Shown here: positions 29,091 to 37,525 of the stretch, in pieces
Numbering within the stretch: position 1 is the stretch's first letter
How the letters are laid out: every line of letters begins with the position of its first letter
DNA from: Hasllibacter halocynthiae
Lineage (GTDB): Bacteria > Pseudomonadota > Alphaproteobacteria > Rhodobacterales > Rhodobacteraceae
DNA: 64,000 nucleotides
Direction of reading: 5' to 3'
NCBI RefSeq assembly: GCF_003003095.1
Contig: NZ_PVTT01000002.1
Location: 868,001 to 932,000 of the forward strand
Made by a program: the position numbers and the translations under genes
The notes under the pieces: model-generated
Database searches by the model: none
What the model was told of the DNA's origin: nothing
Seen by the model: only the letters and a program-made list of their open reading frames with translations

Positions 29091-29543
29091 GTGATCCTCG
29101 GGATCGGGACCGACCTGGCCAGCATCGAGCGGGTCGAGGGGGTGCTGGCGCGCTTCGGCGACCGCTTCCGCGCCCGGGTCTTCACGGATGCCGAACTGCG
29201 GCGCGCGGCCTGGCGCGAGGGCCAGGAGGCCGCCACTCTGGCCAAGCGGTGGGCGGCGAAGGAGGCATGCTCCAAGGCGCTGGGGACGGGGCTGCGGATG
29301 GGGATCGCATGGCGGGACATGGGCGTCGCGAACCTTCGCACCGGGCAGCCGACCATGCGCCTGACCGGCTGGGCGGCGGACCGGCTGGCCGCCATGACGC
29401 CGGAGGGGCACGAGGCGCGCGTCCACGTCACCCTGACCGACGACCACCCCTGGGCGCAGGCCGTGGTGCTGATCGAGGCCGTCCCCGCGGGCGCGCCGCC
29501 GGTCCCGCCCGCCATGCCGCCGGGGGCCTCGCGCGCCCGTTGA
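29091..29543 (+). CDS. acpS: holo-[acyl-carrier-protein] synthase
   Basis: Transfers 4'-phosphopantetheine from CoA to the acyl carrier protein. The 150-residue protein begins at GTG ([19 protein letters not shown]), with the Mg-binding Asp in [12 protein letters not shown] and the second metal-ligand Glu in [19 protein letters not shown] Pro/Ala-rich tail of about 20 residues makes it slightly longer than the usual 125-140. It stands between pdxJ and lepB, as in other Rhodobacterales. Confidence 0.95.
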   Translation: MILGIGTDLASIERVEGVLARFGDRFRARVFTDAELRRAAWREGQEAATLAKRWAAKEACSKALGTGLRMGIAWRDMGVANLRTGQPTMRLTGWAADRLAAMTPEGHEARVHVTLTDDHPWAQAVVLIEAVPAGAPPVPPAMPPGASRAR

Positions 29544-29599
29544 CCTCCCGCCGGCCGGCCCGCACATAGCCTGGGCCCCAGGCACAGGAGCGGCGAGGC

Positions 29600-30397
29600 A
29601 TGGCCCACGAGGCGAGCGCGGAGAAGAAGGGCGGCGTCTGGGAGACGGTGAAGACCGTGTTCTGGGCGCTGGTGATCGCGGGCCTCTTCCGCACCCTCCT
29701 CTTCCAGCCCTTCTACATTCCTTCGGCCTCGATGAAGCCGACCTTGCTGATCGGCGACTTCCTCTTCGTCAACAAGATGGCCTACGGCTACTCGCGCCAT
29801 TCCTGCCCGTTCTCCATGTGCTTCTTCATCGACGGGCGCTGGCTGGGGTCCGAGCCGGACCGGGGCGACGTGATCGTCTTCCGCCATCCCGTGAACGGGC
29901 AGGACTTCATCAAGCGGCTGATCGGCCTGCCCGGCGACCGGGTGCAGATGCGCCAGGGACGCCTTTTGATCAACGGCGAGGCTGTGCCGCACGAGCCCAT
30001 CGGCGACTTCGTCGAGACCTACGATCCCGGCGCCCGCGGCGGTCCGCAGCGATGCCACAACGGGCCGGTGGCCGAAGGCGCGCCCTGCATCAAGGAAGCC
30101 TTCCTCGAGACGCTGCCCGGCGACGACGAGCCGCACGTCGTCCTCAACATCCGCGACGGGCAGATCAACTTCGACGACACGGCCGTCTTCACCGTGCCTG
30201 AAGGCCACTACTTCTTCATGGGGGACAACCGCGACAACTCGACCGACAGCCGAATCGCGCAGCCCAACGGCGTGGGCTTCGTGCCCTACGAGAACCTGAT
30301 CGGCCGGGCCGACCGGGTGATCTTCTCCTCGGCGGGGCAGTCGCTCCTGTTCCTCTGGACCTGGCGGCTGGACCGGTTCTTCGAGGACATCCCTTGA
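29600..30397 (+). CDS. lepB: signal peptidase I
   Basis: Cleaves signal peptides at the periplasmic face of the inner membrane. The 265-residue protein has one N-terminal membrane helix (about 19-35), the nucleophile Ser44 in [10 protein letters not shown], the general base Lys105 in [13 protein letters not shown], and the later box [15 protein letters not shown] (about 205-220). The Cys-containing insert [10 protein letters not shown] (67-76) is typical of alphaproteobacterial LepB. Its last codon overlaps the TTG start of rnc. Confidence 0.96.
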   Translation: MAHEASAEKKGGVWETVKTVFWALVIAGLFRTLLFQPFYIPSASMKPTLLIGDFLFVNKMAYGYSRHSCPFSMCFFIDGRWLGSEPDRGDVIVFRHPVNGQDFIKRLIGLPGDRVQMRQGRLLINGEAVPHEPIGDFVETYDPGARGGPQRCHNGPVAEGAPCIKEAFLETLPGDDEPHVVLNIRDGQINFDDTAVFTVPEGHYFFMGDNRDNSTDSRIAQPNGVGFVPYENLIGRADRVIFSSAGQSLLFLWTWRLDRFFEDIP

Positions 30398-31068
30398 CCC
30401 TCTCGGCCGAGCTGCGGGCCTTCGAGGAACGGCTCGGCCATCGCTTCGCGGACCCCGGGCTGCTGCGCACGGCGCTGACCCATTCCTCCATCGAAGGGCG
30501 CCCCTCCAACGAGCGGCTGGAGTTCCTGGGCGACCGGGTGCTGGGCCTCGCAGTGGCCGAGGCGCTGCTCGCGGGGGACCGCACGGCGGAGGAGGGCAAG
30601 ATCGCCCCCCGATTCAACGCCCTCGTCCGCAAGGGGACCTGCGCCGCCGTCGCCAGGGAGGTCGGCCTCGGCGAGGTGCTGCGCCTCGGGCGGTCCGAGA
30701 TGAAGACCGGCGGGCGCCGGAAGGAGGCGCTGCTGGGCGACGCGATGGAGGCGGTGATCGCCGCCGTGCATCGCGATGCAGGGTTCGAGGTCGCGCGCGC
30801 CCTCGTGCTGCGCCTGTGGGCGACCCGGATCGAAGCGGTGGGCGAGGACGCACGCGACGCGAAGACGACGCTCCAGGAGTGGGCGCAGGCGCGGGGCTGG
30901 CCGCCGCCCCTCTACCGCGAGGTCGCCCGCACGGGCCCCGACCACGCCCCCGTCTTCACCGTGGAGGCCCGGCTGAAGGACGGTCGCACGGCCCGCGCCG
31001 AGGCGAAGGCGAAGCGCGACGCCGAGCAGGAGGCGGCGAGGGCGCTGCTGGGCGAGGTGGGGGGCTAG
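30394..31068 (+). CDS. rnc: ribonuclease III
   Basis: Double-strand-specific RNase that processes rRNA precursors and some mRNAs. The 224-residue protein starts at TTG overlapping lepB (TTGA). It has the RNase III signature [18 protein letters not shown] (about 39-56), the second acidic motif [21 protein letters not shown] and a C-terminal dsRNA-binding domain from about residue 150 ([20 protein letters not shown] ... [16 protein letters not shown]). The stop codon overlaps that of the convergent thermonuclease-like gene. Confidence 0.96.
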   Translation: MTLSAELRAFEERLGHRFADPGLLRTALTHSSIEGRPSNERLEFLGDRVLGLAVAEALLAGDRTAEEGKIAPRFNALVRKGTCAAVAREVGLGEVLRLGRSEMKTGGRRKEALLGDAMEAVIAAVHRDAGFEVARALVLRLWATRIEAVGEDARDAKTTLQEWAQARGWPPPLYREVARTGPDHAPVFTVEARLKDGRTARAEAKAKRDAEQEAARALLGEVGG

Positions 31069-31661
31069 GTCCGAGTGGGCGGCATCCGGCCCTTCTGGCG
31101 CGCGTCGCACCGCCAGAGGCGTTTGCGGATGCCGGGCTGCTCGAGGTGGGAGTAGGCGCCGCCCGAGTACTTGGGCCAGTCGATGGCATGCCCCGTGCGC
31201 ACCATCTCTGCCGATAGGTCCATGCCGTCGTCCCGACGGCATACGCCCACCAGACGGTCGTGGACGTCGTTGTCGAGAAGGTCGACCGTGATCCTGCGCC
31301 CCTTGCAGAGCCGGACCATCGCCCACTTGGCGTTGCGTCCGTAGGGATGCTCCATCTCCGGGGCGTCGATCCCGAACAGCCGGATTCGCGCGCCGTCCAC
31401 GTCGATCGTGTCGCCGTCGATCACCCAGGCCCTGCCGCTGACCTGCTGCGAAAGGTGACGCTTCGTGGCCGGACGCTGCCCGGCTGCCGAGGTGCGCGAT
31501 TTCGCCGTCTTCGGCGGTCGCGCCGGCGGTTCGTACTCACCCTGACGCTCGCCAAGGGCTTCACGCTCGCTTCCTCGGTCGGGCGGCGTCCCGGGCGAGG
31601 CGTCCCGGACGAGCAGCCAGACAAGGACCGCGACGACCGCGATGACAATTGACCCTTCCAT
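31065..31661 (-). CDS. membrane-anchored thermonuclease-like protein (SNase fold)
   Basis: A 198-residue protein with an N-terminal membrane helix ([17 protein letters not shown]), a hydrophilic linker (about 20-75) and an SNase-like domain: [29 protein letters not shown] and later [24 protein letters not shown]. The first motif fits the Ca-binding side of staphylococcal-nuclease folds. The Arg that follows GIDAPE in nucleases is not obvious, so catalysis is uncertain. It is convergent with rnc (stop codons overlap at 31065-31068) and divergent from era, an insertion on the opposite strand within the rnc-era cluster. Confidence 0.8.
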   Translation of the reverse strand: MEGSIVIAVVAVLVWLLVRDASPGTPPDRGSEREALGERQGEYEPPARPPKTAKSRTSAAGQRPATKRHLSQQVSGRAWVIDGDTIDVDGARIRLFGIDAPEMEHPYGRNAKWAMVRLCKGRRITVDLLDNDVHDRLVGVCRRDDGMDLSAEMVRTGHAIDWPKYSGGAYSHLEQPGIRKRLWRCDARQKGRMPPTRT

Positions 31662-31764
31662 ACCAGGACTTTGGCAGATGGTTTGCAGGGGCATCAAGAC
31701 GAAGGTGGCGCGGGACTGTGTTTTCCGTAGTGACCTGGATCGTCCCCCGTCCTATCTCCGCTCC

Positions 31765-32679
31765 ATGACCCAGACCCCCGCCCGCGCCGGGTTCGTCGCC
31801 CTGATCGGGGAGCCGAACGCCGGGAAGTCCACGCTCCTGAACCGGATGGTCGGGGCCAAGGTCTCGATCGTCACGCACAAGGTGCAGACCACGCGCGCGC
31901 GCATCCGCGGCGTGGCGATCGAAGGCGCTTCGCAGATCGTGTTCGTGGACACGCCCGGCCTCTTCCGCCCGCGCCGGCGCCTCGACCGCGCGATGGTCGC
32001 GGCCGCCTGGGGGGGCGCGTCGGACGCGGACGTCGTGGTCCTCCTGATCGAGGCGCAGCGCGGCCTGACGGACGGGGTGCGCGCCATCCTGGACCGCCTG
32101 CGGGACGAGCCGCCGAAGGCCCCCGTGGTCCTCGCCATCAACAAGATCGACCGCGCGCCGCGCGACCGCCTCCTCGGCCTGACGCAGGAGATGGCGGAGG
32201 CCTTCGATTTCGCCGAAGTGTTCATGATCTCGGCCGAGAAGGGATACGGCACGGACGACCTGAAGGCGTGGCTCGCCGGGCGGATGCCCGAAGGGCCCTG
32301 GCTCTACCCCGAGGACCAGATCGCCGACCTGCCCCTGCGGATGCTCGCCGCCGAGACCACGCGCGAGAAGCTGACCCTGCGCCTGCACCAGGAGCTGCCC
32401 TATCAGCTGACCGTCGAGACCGAGGGTTGGGAGGAGCGGGCGGACGGGAGCGTGCGGATCGACCAGGTCGTCTACGTCGCGCGCGAGGGGCACCGGGGAA
32501 TCGTGCTGGGCCGCGGCGGCGAGACGATCAAGGCCGTCGGCAAGGCCGCGCGGGAGGACTTGTCGGAGTTCCTGGACCGGAAGGTGCACCTCTTCCTGCA
32601 GGTCAAGGTCCGCGAGAAGTGGTTGGACGAGAGGGCGCGCTTCGAGGCGATGGGCCTCGACTTCCGGGACGGGGGCTGA
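31765..32679 (+). CDS. era: GTPase Era
   Basis: Essential GTPase that binds the 3' end of 16S rRNA and assists 30S maturation. The 304-residue protein has G1 GEPNAGKSTLLN (about 15-26), G2 around TTRARIRG, G3 VDTPGLF (about 61-67) and G4 NKID (about 127-130). The C-terminal KH domain includes RIDQVVYVAREGHRGIVLGRGGETIKAVG (about 230-258). Complete, normal length. Confidence 0.97.
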   Translation: MTQTPARAGFVALIGEPNAGKSTLLNRMVGAKVSIVTHKVQTTRARIRGVAIEGASQIVFVDTPGLFRPRRRLDRAMVAAAWGGASDADVVVLLIEAQRGLTDGVRAILDRLRDEPPKAPVVLAINKIDRAPRDRLLGLTQEMAEAFDFAEVFMISAEKGYGTDDLKAWLAGRMPEGPWLYPEDQIADLPLRMLAAETTREKLTLRLHQELPYQLTVETEGWEERADGSVRIDQVVYVAREGHRGIVLGRGGETIKAVGKAAREDLSEFLDRKVHLFLQVKVREKWLDERARFEAMGLDFRDGG

Positions 32680-32683
32680 AGGG

Positions 32684-33016
32684 ATGGCGCGGCTGACCTC
32701 GGAGATGTGGGTCGCGGCCTATCTTGCGCGACTTCGGGGCGAGGCTATCCCGGCCTTCCTCGCGGCGAAGGGCGACGCGACGGCGGGCAATGTCCTGGTG
32801 AAGGTCGCGACGATGGACGGGGCGGCCAAGCTCTTCGAGTGTCGCTACGACATGATGGCCGACCGCCGGTCCTGGGAGGTGACGACCGAAGGCCCGGAAG
32901 GGGAGGTCGACGCCTCCCTCGCCCGCCAACGGGGCTTCGACCGGGATCTCTGGGTTGTCGAGGTCGAGGACCCGAAGGGCCGGCACCTCCTGGACGATCC
33001 GGGGCTGGTGCGTTGA
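32684..33016 (+). CDS. DUF1491 protein
   Basis: A 110-residue protein starting MARLTSEMWVAAYLARLRG, four bases after era, and so in the same operon. It matches the DUF1491 pattern: LTSEMWVxAYLARL, GNVLVKV, a central WEV strand and DRDLWVVEVEDPKGRHLLDDP. Function is unknown; the gene is conserved between era and recO in Rhodobacterales. Confidence 0.88.
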   Translation: MARLTSEMWVAAYLARLRGEAIPAFLAAKGDATAGNVLVKVATMDGAAKLFECRYDMMADRRSWEVTTEGPEGEVDASLARQRGFDRDLWVVEVEDPKGRHLLDDPGLVR

Positions 33017-33089
33017 GCGGCGGCCGGGGCGGCCGGGGCGGCGGTGCAGGTGGCTTGCCAGGGCGTCTCGGCAGGGCGAAGCGCGTCCC

Positions 33090-33812
33090 ATGATCGAGTG
33101 GCGCGAGGAGGGGGTGCTGCTCTCCGCCCGCCCGCACGGCGAGGCGCACAGCATCGCCGAGGCGCTGACCGTGGGCCACGGGCGGGTCGCGGGCCTCGTC
33201 CATGGGGGGCAGTCGCGGAAGAAGGCCGCCATGATGCAGCCCGGCACGCAGTTGGACCTGTCGTTCCGCGCCCGCAGCGAGGACGCGCTCGGCACCCTGT
33301 CGGCCGAGCCGATGCGTTCGCGCGCGCATCTGATGGGGGAGCGGCGGCCGCTCGCGGCGCTGAACGCCGCGACCGCGCTCCTGCGCTTCGCTCTGCCGGA
33401 GGGCGAGGCGCATCCCCGCCTCTACCGCGCGACGATGCGTCTTCTCGATGGCTTGGGCGACGCCGGGTGGGAACTGGGATACCTCGAATGGGAGGTGCTC
33501 CTCCTGGAGGAGGCGGGCTTTGCGCTCGACCTCTCGCGCTGCGCGGTGACGGGGGCGACGGACGGGCTGGCCTTCGTGTCCCCCAAGACCGGGCGGGCGG
33601 TGACGGAGGCCGGCGCGGGGGGGTACGCGGGCCGCCTCCTTCCCCTGCCGCCGGTGCTGCGGGGCGGGGACGGCGGCCCGGCGGAGGTAGCCGAGGGGCT
33701 GCGCGTGACGGGGCATTTCCTGGCCCGTTCCCTCGGCGCCGCGCTGGGGCGCCAGCTGCCGGAGGCGCGCGCCCGCCTCCTCGACGCGCTGGAGCGGGAC
33801 GGGCGCCCCTAG
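33090..33812 (+). CDS. recO: DNA repair protein RecO
   Basis: Recombination mediator that anneals ssDNA and loads RecA with RecR. The 240-residue protein begins MIEWREEGVLLSARPHGEAHSIAEALT, an OB-fold opening, and includes GRVAGLVHGGQSRKKAAMMQPG, a central helical region and DLSRCAVTGATDGLAFVSPKTGRAV, which has a single Cys where some homologues have a zinc site. Order era-DUF1491-recO supports the call. Confidence 0.94.
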   Translation: MIEWREEGVLLSARPHGEAHSIAEALTVGHGRVAGLVHGGQSRKKAAMMQPGTQLDLSFRARSEDALGTLSAEPMRSRAHLMGERRPLAALNAATALLRFALPEGEAHPRLYRATMRLLDGLGDAGWELGYLEWEVLLLEEAGFALDLSRCAVTGATDGLAFVSPKTGRAVTEAGAGGYAGRLLPLPPVLRGGDGGPAEVAEGLRVTGHFLARSLGAALGRQLPEARARLLDALERDGRP

Positions 33813-34186
33813 GGGCGCCGGAAGAGCATCTCGCCCCCATCGCGGTTCCGCAGGACGAGGACGCCGCCGAGCACCTCCGCCTCCGTCATCGCCTCCAGCG
33901 CGGCGAGGAAGCGGGCCTCGGCGTCGAGGGCGGGACAGGCGCGGCGGGTGGCGGCGAGGGCGGATGCCTCGAACCACGGATAGGGCGCGGTCTGCCGACC
34001 GGAGAAGGCGTTGCACGGCGCCCGCCCGGAGAGCGCGCCGCCCGGCCCGAGCGAGAGCGTCGCCTGTGCGCCCAGGGGCGCGCCGTCCAGCGTCTCCAGC
34101 CGCCACTCGCCCCCTCCGCCATGGCCGGCGAGCGTCTCGTCCGGGCAGAGGAGGCCGAGCGCGGTGCAGAGAAGCCCGGCCACCAT
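33809..34186 (-). CDS. META-domain (HslJ-like) exported protein
   Basis: A 125-residue protein with a short signal-like N terminus (MVAGLLCTALGLLCPDETLAG). The body has WRLETLDGAPLGAQATLSLGPGGALSGRAPCNAFSG and later LAATRRACPALDAEARFLAALE, matching META/HslJ domains (beta-rich, with the pattern GxxPCNxFSG). Such proteins are found in the envelope; the function is poorly known. The ATG overlaps the stop of the reductase gene, and its stop overlaps the recO stop from the other strand. Confidence 0.75.
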   Translation of the reverse strand: MVAGLLCTALGLLCPDETLAGHGGGGEWRLETLDGAPLGAQATLSLGPGGALSGRAPCNAFSGRQTAPYPWFEASALAATRRACPALDAEARFLAALEAMTEAEVLGGVLVLRNRDGGEMLFRRP

Positions 34187-35229
34187 CAGCGCCCCAGGGC
34201 CAGAAGGGCGCGGAAGGTCGCGCGCGCGGCCTCCTGCGGGGGGATGAAGTCGATCCCCAACTCGGCCCGCGCGCGGTCGCTTGAGACCGCCTGGCGGCGG
34301 CCGAGCGTCGGGACGATCCCCTTCAGGGCGGGATCGAAGCGCGCGAGAAGGCGGACCAGCCAGTTCGGGGCCTGCCGGCTGGGGATCCTGCGGCCCGGCG
34401 CCTCCTCCCTGGCGATGCGGGCCATCTCGACGAAGGAGAGGGGCCCCGACTGGCAGACGTAGCGCCGGCCGACCGTCGACGGGCCCGCGAGCGCGGCGAG
34501 GTGAGCGCGCGAGACGTCGCGCACGTCGACCGCCTCGAAGGTGAGGTCGGGAAGCATGGGGTCGCGGCCCTTCAGCAGGCGCTCGGCCACGGCGACGGAG
34601 GTTCCGCCCTCGTCCGCGAGGAGGGGGCCGAGGACGAAGCCCGGGTTGATCACCGTGAGGTCGAGGTCGGCCCGCCGGGCCTCGTTCCATGCCGCCCGCT
34701 CGGCCCGGGTCTTGGACAGGACGTAGGCGTTGGCGCCGGGGTGGCCTTCGGTGGACCAGTCCCGTTCATCCCGGGGGCGCCCTCCGCCGGGGTCGGGACC
34801 GTTCGCCACGGCCGCCGTGGAGGAGGTCAGGACCACCCGCCGCGCGCCGGCCGCCTTCGCCGCGCGCAGCGCGCGCACCGTGCCGCCCACCGCCGGCCCG
34901 ATCACGGCCTGCGGGTCCTTGGGCCGCTGCTCGAGCGGAAAGGGCGATGCGGTGTGAAGGATCGCCTCGCACCCTTTCGCGGCCTCCGTCCAGCCGTCGT
35001 CGCGGGAGAGGTCCAGCAGGACGAACTCGAGCCTCTCTAGGCAGTCGGGGTCGTCTAGGTGCGGCCGCAGCGCGTCCCGCACCGTTCCGGCGCGGTCCAT
35101 GGAGCGGAGCGAGCCGCGCACGGCATGGCCCGCGTTCAGGAGGTCGAGCGCGATGCGATGGGCGAGAAAGCCCGTGATGCCGGTCAGGAGTATCAAATCC
35201 GGCAGCCACGCAGCGTCCGTACGAGCCAT
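34186..35229 (-). CDS. NAD-dependent epimerase/dihydroflavonol-reductase-like protein
   Basis: A 347-residue extended short-chain dehydrogenase. The nucleotide motif is LLTGITGFLAHRIALDLLNAGH (about 14-35), followed by LTSSTAAVANG and the catalytic YVLSKTRAE (YxxxK, about 167-174), and VINPGFVLGPLL, as in dihydroflavonol-4-reductase-like enzymes. It would reduce or epimerise an unknown carbonyl or sugar compound using NAD(P)H. It is translationally linked to the META-domain gene by a one-base overlap. Confidence 0.88.
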   Translation of the reverse strand: MARTDAAWLPDLILLTGITGFLAHRIALDLLNAGHAVRGSLRSMDRAGTVRDALRPHLDDPDCLERLEFVLLDLSRDDGWTEAAKGCEAILHTASPFPLEQRPKDPQAVIGPAVGGTVRALRAAKAAGARRVVLTSSTAAVANGPDPGGGRPRDERDWSTEGHPGANAYVLSKTRAERAAWNEARRADLDLTVINPGFVLGPLLADEGGTSVAVAERLLKGRDPMLPDLTFEAVDVRDVSRAHLAALAGPSTVGRRYVCQSGPLSFVEMARIAREEAPGRRIPSRQAPNWLVRLLARFDPALKGIVPTLGRRQAVSSDRARAELGIDFIPPQEAARATFRALLALGR

Positions 35230-35584
35230 GCGCGGCCGCGCGGCCTACCCGGCAGGACGAGGCCCAGGGGAGGCGCCCCGACGTCCCTCCGTCGGCCCGG
35301 CGCCGGGCGCGGGCGGCCCCCGTCGCCCGCCATCCCCCTCGGGCGGCGCGGCGCGGCCCCGGCCGCCGCGAGCGCGCCCGGCCGAGACGCCGCGGGATAG
35401 AGAGGCATGGGGGGGCTCCTTCCTGCGGTGCGCCGGAGGGAAAGGATCGCACGCCGCCCTGCGGGGCGCAACGAAGGCCACCGCGAGAGGCGAGGCCCGG
35501 AGGAGAGCACGGCCCGCCCCGCCGCCCCCATCCACGCGCCGGCAGGAGTTGCGGCCCCATGCGCGGGCGGGCAGGTCAGGGCCC
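35230..35584. other. gap with no recognisable gene
   Basis: A 355-base GC-rich stretch between the divergent reductase and TSUP permease. The open frames that cross it encode Pro/Arg/Gly-rich sequence with no conserved character. It should hold the promoters of both flanking genes, but I see no convincing -35/-10 pair or operator. Confidence 0.5.
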
Positions 35585-36343
35585 GTGGACGAGATCACCC
35601 TCAGCGCCCTCGCCCTCTGCGTGGCGATCACCCTCCTCGCCGGGTTCGTGAAGGGGGCGGTGGGCTTCGCCATGCCCCTCATCATGGTGTCGGGCATCTC
35701 CTCGATCCTCGACCCGAAGCTCGCCGTGGCGGCGATCATCCTGCCCGTCGTCGCGACCAACCTCGCCCAGACCTTCCGAAGCGGCATCGGCCCGGCATGG
35801 GACGCCGCGCGGGAGCATCGGGTGTACATCCTGCTCGTCTGCCTCTCCATCCTCCTGGTAGGCCAGCTCCTCCCGGCGATCGACGCCCGGACGATGTACT
35901 TCGTCCTCGGGGTGCCGGTGACGACCCTTGCGGCGCTCCAGCTCGTCGGATGGCGGCCGCGGATCGCGCCGGAGCGGCGCAGGATCGCGGAGATCGTCGG
36001 GGGGCTGATCTCGGGCTCTCTTGGCGGGTTCGCGGGGACCTGGGGGCCGACCACGGTCCTCTACCTCCTGGCGCTCGACGTGCCCAAGGCGCGGTCGGTG
36101 CTGGTGCAGGGGGTGATCTACGGGGCCGGCAGCTTCGCCCTCCTGGCGACGCACAGCGTCTCCGGCATCCTGAACCGCGGCACCGTGCCCCTCTCGGCCC
36201 TGCTGCTCGTGCCCAGCCTCGCGGGCATCTGGCTGGGCTTCCGGGTCCAGGACCGGCTGGACCAGGACCTGTTCCGCCGCCTCACGCTGGGCGTGCTGGT
36301 GCTGGCGGGGCTGAACCTGATCCGCCGGGGGGCGGGATGGTGA
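35585..36343 (+). CDS. TSUP (TauE/SafE) family membrane permease
   Basis: A 252-residue inner-membrane protein with seven or eight hydrophobic helices. It starts at GTG (VDEITLSALALCVAITLLAGFVKG), and two family repeats are visible: AGFVKGAVGFAMPLIMV (about 20-36) and IVGGLISGSLGGFAGTWGPTTVLYLLALDVPK (about 139-170). TSUP proteins export or import sulfur-containing anions such as sulfite or sulfoacetate; the substrate here is unknown. The frame extends upstream to 35099 but without conserved character, so that extension is rejected. Confidence 0.85.
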   Translation: MDEITLSALALCVAITLLAGFVKGAVGFAMPLIMVSGISSILDPKLAVAAIILPVVATNLAQTFRSGIGPAWDAAREHRVYILLVCLSILLVGQLLPAIDARTMYFVLGVPVTTLAALQLVGWRPRIAPERRRIAEIVGGLISGSLGGFAGTWGPTTVLYLLALDVPKARSVLVQGVIYGAGSFALLATHSVSGILNRGTVPLSALLLVPSLAGIWLGFRVQDRLDQDLFRRLTLGVLVLAGLNLIRRGAGW

Positions 36344-36362
36344 GGCGCGCGCCGCAGGGCCT

Positions 36363-36890
36363 TCAGGAAAGCAGCTCGGGCGCGCCGCAGCCGACGAGGG
36401 GCATAGCCCCCGGGCGGGGCTCGACGGCCTCGAAGGCGGCGCGCGCGACCTCGCGCCCGTCGAGGAGGAGAGTGAAGCCCCAGGCGCCGGCCACTTCCTC
36501 GTGGGGATAGTCGAACGTGTAGAAGGCGATGGCCCGGCCGGCGGCGGGATGGGGGTTCATCGCCTGCCGCGTCTCGCCCGAGCCTCCGAAGGGCGGGTGG
36601 GTGACGATCACCTGCGCGGTGCCCGACACGCCGGAGGCGAAGGTCGCCTCGATCCCGAAGGTGGTGCCGCTCGAGAGCGGGACCATCTCCGTCGCCCGCC
36701 GGAGCACCGGATCCGCGACGAGGTCGATATAGCCCGAGACCGTGCCCGGCGCTTCCTGGCGCTCGCCGGTGTCGGAGGCGCACCAGAGCCCCGCGCGCAG
36801 GCCGGTGACGACCGCCGGATCGAAGCGGATCTCCGCGGCCGCCGGTCCGGCGAGCGCCGCGAGGAGGGCGAGGGCCCGCGCGGCCCTCAT
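36363..36890 (-). CDS. DUF3859 exported protein, copy 1
   Basis: A 175-residue protein with a clear signal peptide (MRAARALALLAALAGPAAA). The mature part has GTVSGYIDLVADP, TTFGIEA, ITHPPFGGSGETRQ and FYTFDYPHEEVAGAWGF, the DUF3859 pattern. Three Cys residues are present. Function unknown. Its ATG overlaps the stop of a second DUF3859 gene (ATGA), giving a tandem pair. Confidence 0.78.
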   Translation of the reverse strand: MRAARALALLAALAGPAAAEIRFDPAVVTGLRAGLWCASDTGERQEAPGTVSGYIDLVADPVLRRATEMVPLSSGTTFGIEATFASGVSGTAQVIVTHPPFGGSGETRQAMNPHPAAGRAIAFYTFDYPHEEVAGAWGFTLLLDGREVARAAFEAVEPRPGAMPLVGCGAPELLS

Positions 36891-37417
36891 GCGACGGGGG
36901 GCCCCTGGCAGCGCAGGAACGGAGGCTGGCCCTCGTCCGGCACGACGGCGAAGGTGACTGACAGGATGGACGTTCCCGAAAGGGCGTCCAGAACCTCGAA
37001 CGTCCATTCGCCCGGAACCTCCTCGTAGGGGAAGTCGAAGGTGTAGAGCAGGAAGGACGGCGCGGCCCCCGCGGGAGGCAGGGGCACGGGGCGGACGTAT
37101 TCGGTGATCGGGCTGACGTCGAAGGGCGGATGGGCGGTCCGGCCGGTCACCACCGTCTCGATCGGGCCGGTCCCGCGATACTCGATGCCGAAGGTCAGGC
37201 CGGTCCGCGCAGGCACCTCCAGCGTCCGGTGGCGGAAGTCCGGGATCCGTCCCTGCCATACGGTGCCCGAGGCGGTCTCGGGCGCCTCGACCAACTCGCC
37301 GTCCGTCATGCAGTAGAGGCCATGGGACACCAGTTCGACCCGGTCCTTGTCCGCGACGATGCCCGCCCCGAGGGCGGGGCCCGCGAGAAGCGCGAGGGCG
37401 AGGGCGAGCGTGCGCAT
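36887..37417 (-). CDS. DUF3859 exported protein, copy 2
   Basis: A 176-residue paralogue of the downstream gene, with a signal peptide (MRTLALALALLAGPALG). It shares LVSHGLYCMTDGELVEAPETASGTVW, LTFGIEYRG, AHPPFD and LLYTFDFPYEEVPGEWTFEVLD with copy 1, so the pair arose by duplication. The matched Cys positions (around LYC and LRC) suggest one disulfide. The two are co-translated by an ATGA overlap. Periplasmic location is inferred; role unknown. Confidence 0.78.
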   Translation of the reverse strand: MRTLALALALLAGPALGAGIVADKDRVELVSHGLYCMTDGELVEAPETASGTVWQGRIPDFRHRTLEVPARTGLTFGIEYRGTGPIETVVTGRTAHPPFDVSPITEYVRPVPLPPAGAAPSFLLYTFDFPYEEVPGEWTFEVLDALSGTSILSVTFAVVPDEGQPPFLRCQGPPVA

Positions 37418-37525
37418 GCGCCAGACCGTCGCGCCGGGCCGCTGCCGGGTCAAGGAGGGGCGTTCCCGTCCTGGCCCCCGGCGCCCGCCTCCCCGGTCCC
37501 GGCCTCGGCCCCGGCGCGGCATGGC

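Noticed and set aside
35099-35584. N-terminal extension of the TSUP permease frame
   Set aside because: The extension is Pro/Arg/Gly-rich and overlaps the divergent reductase gene; the permease begins properly with VDEITLSALALCV.
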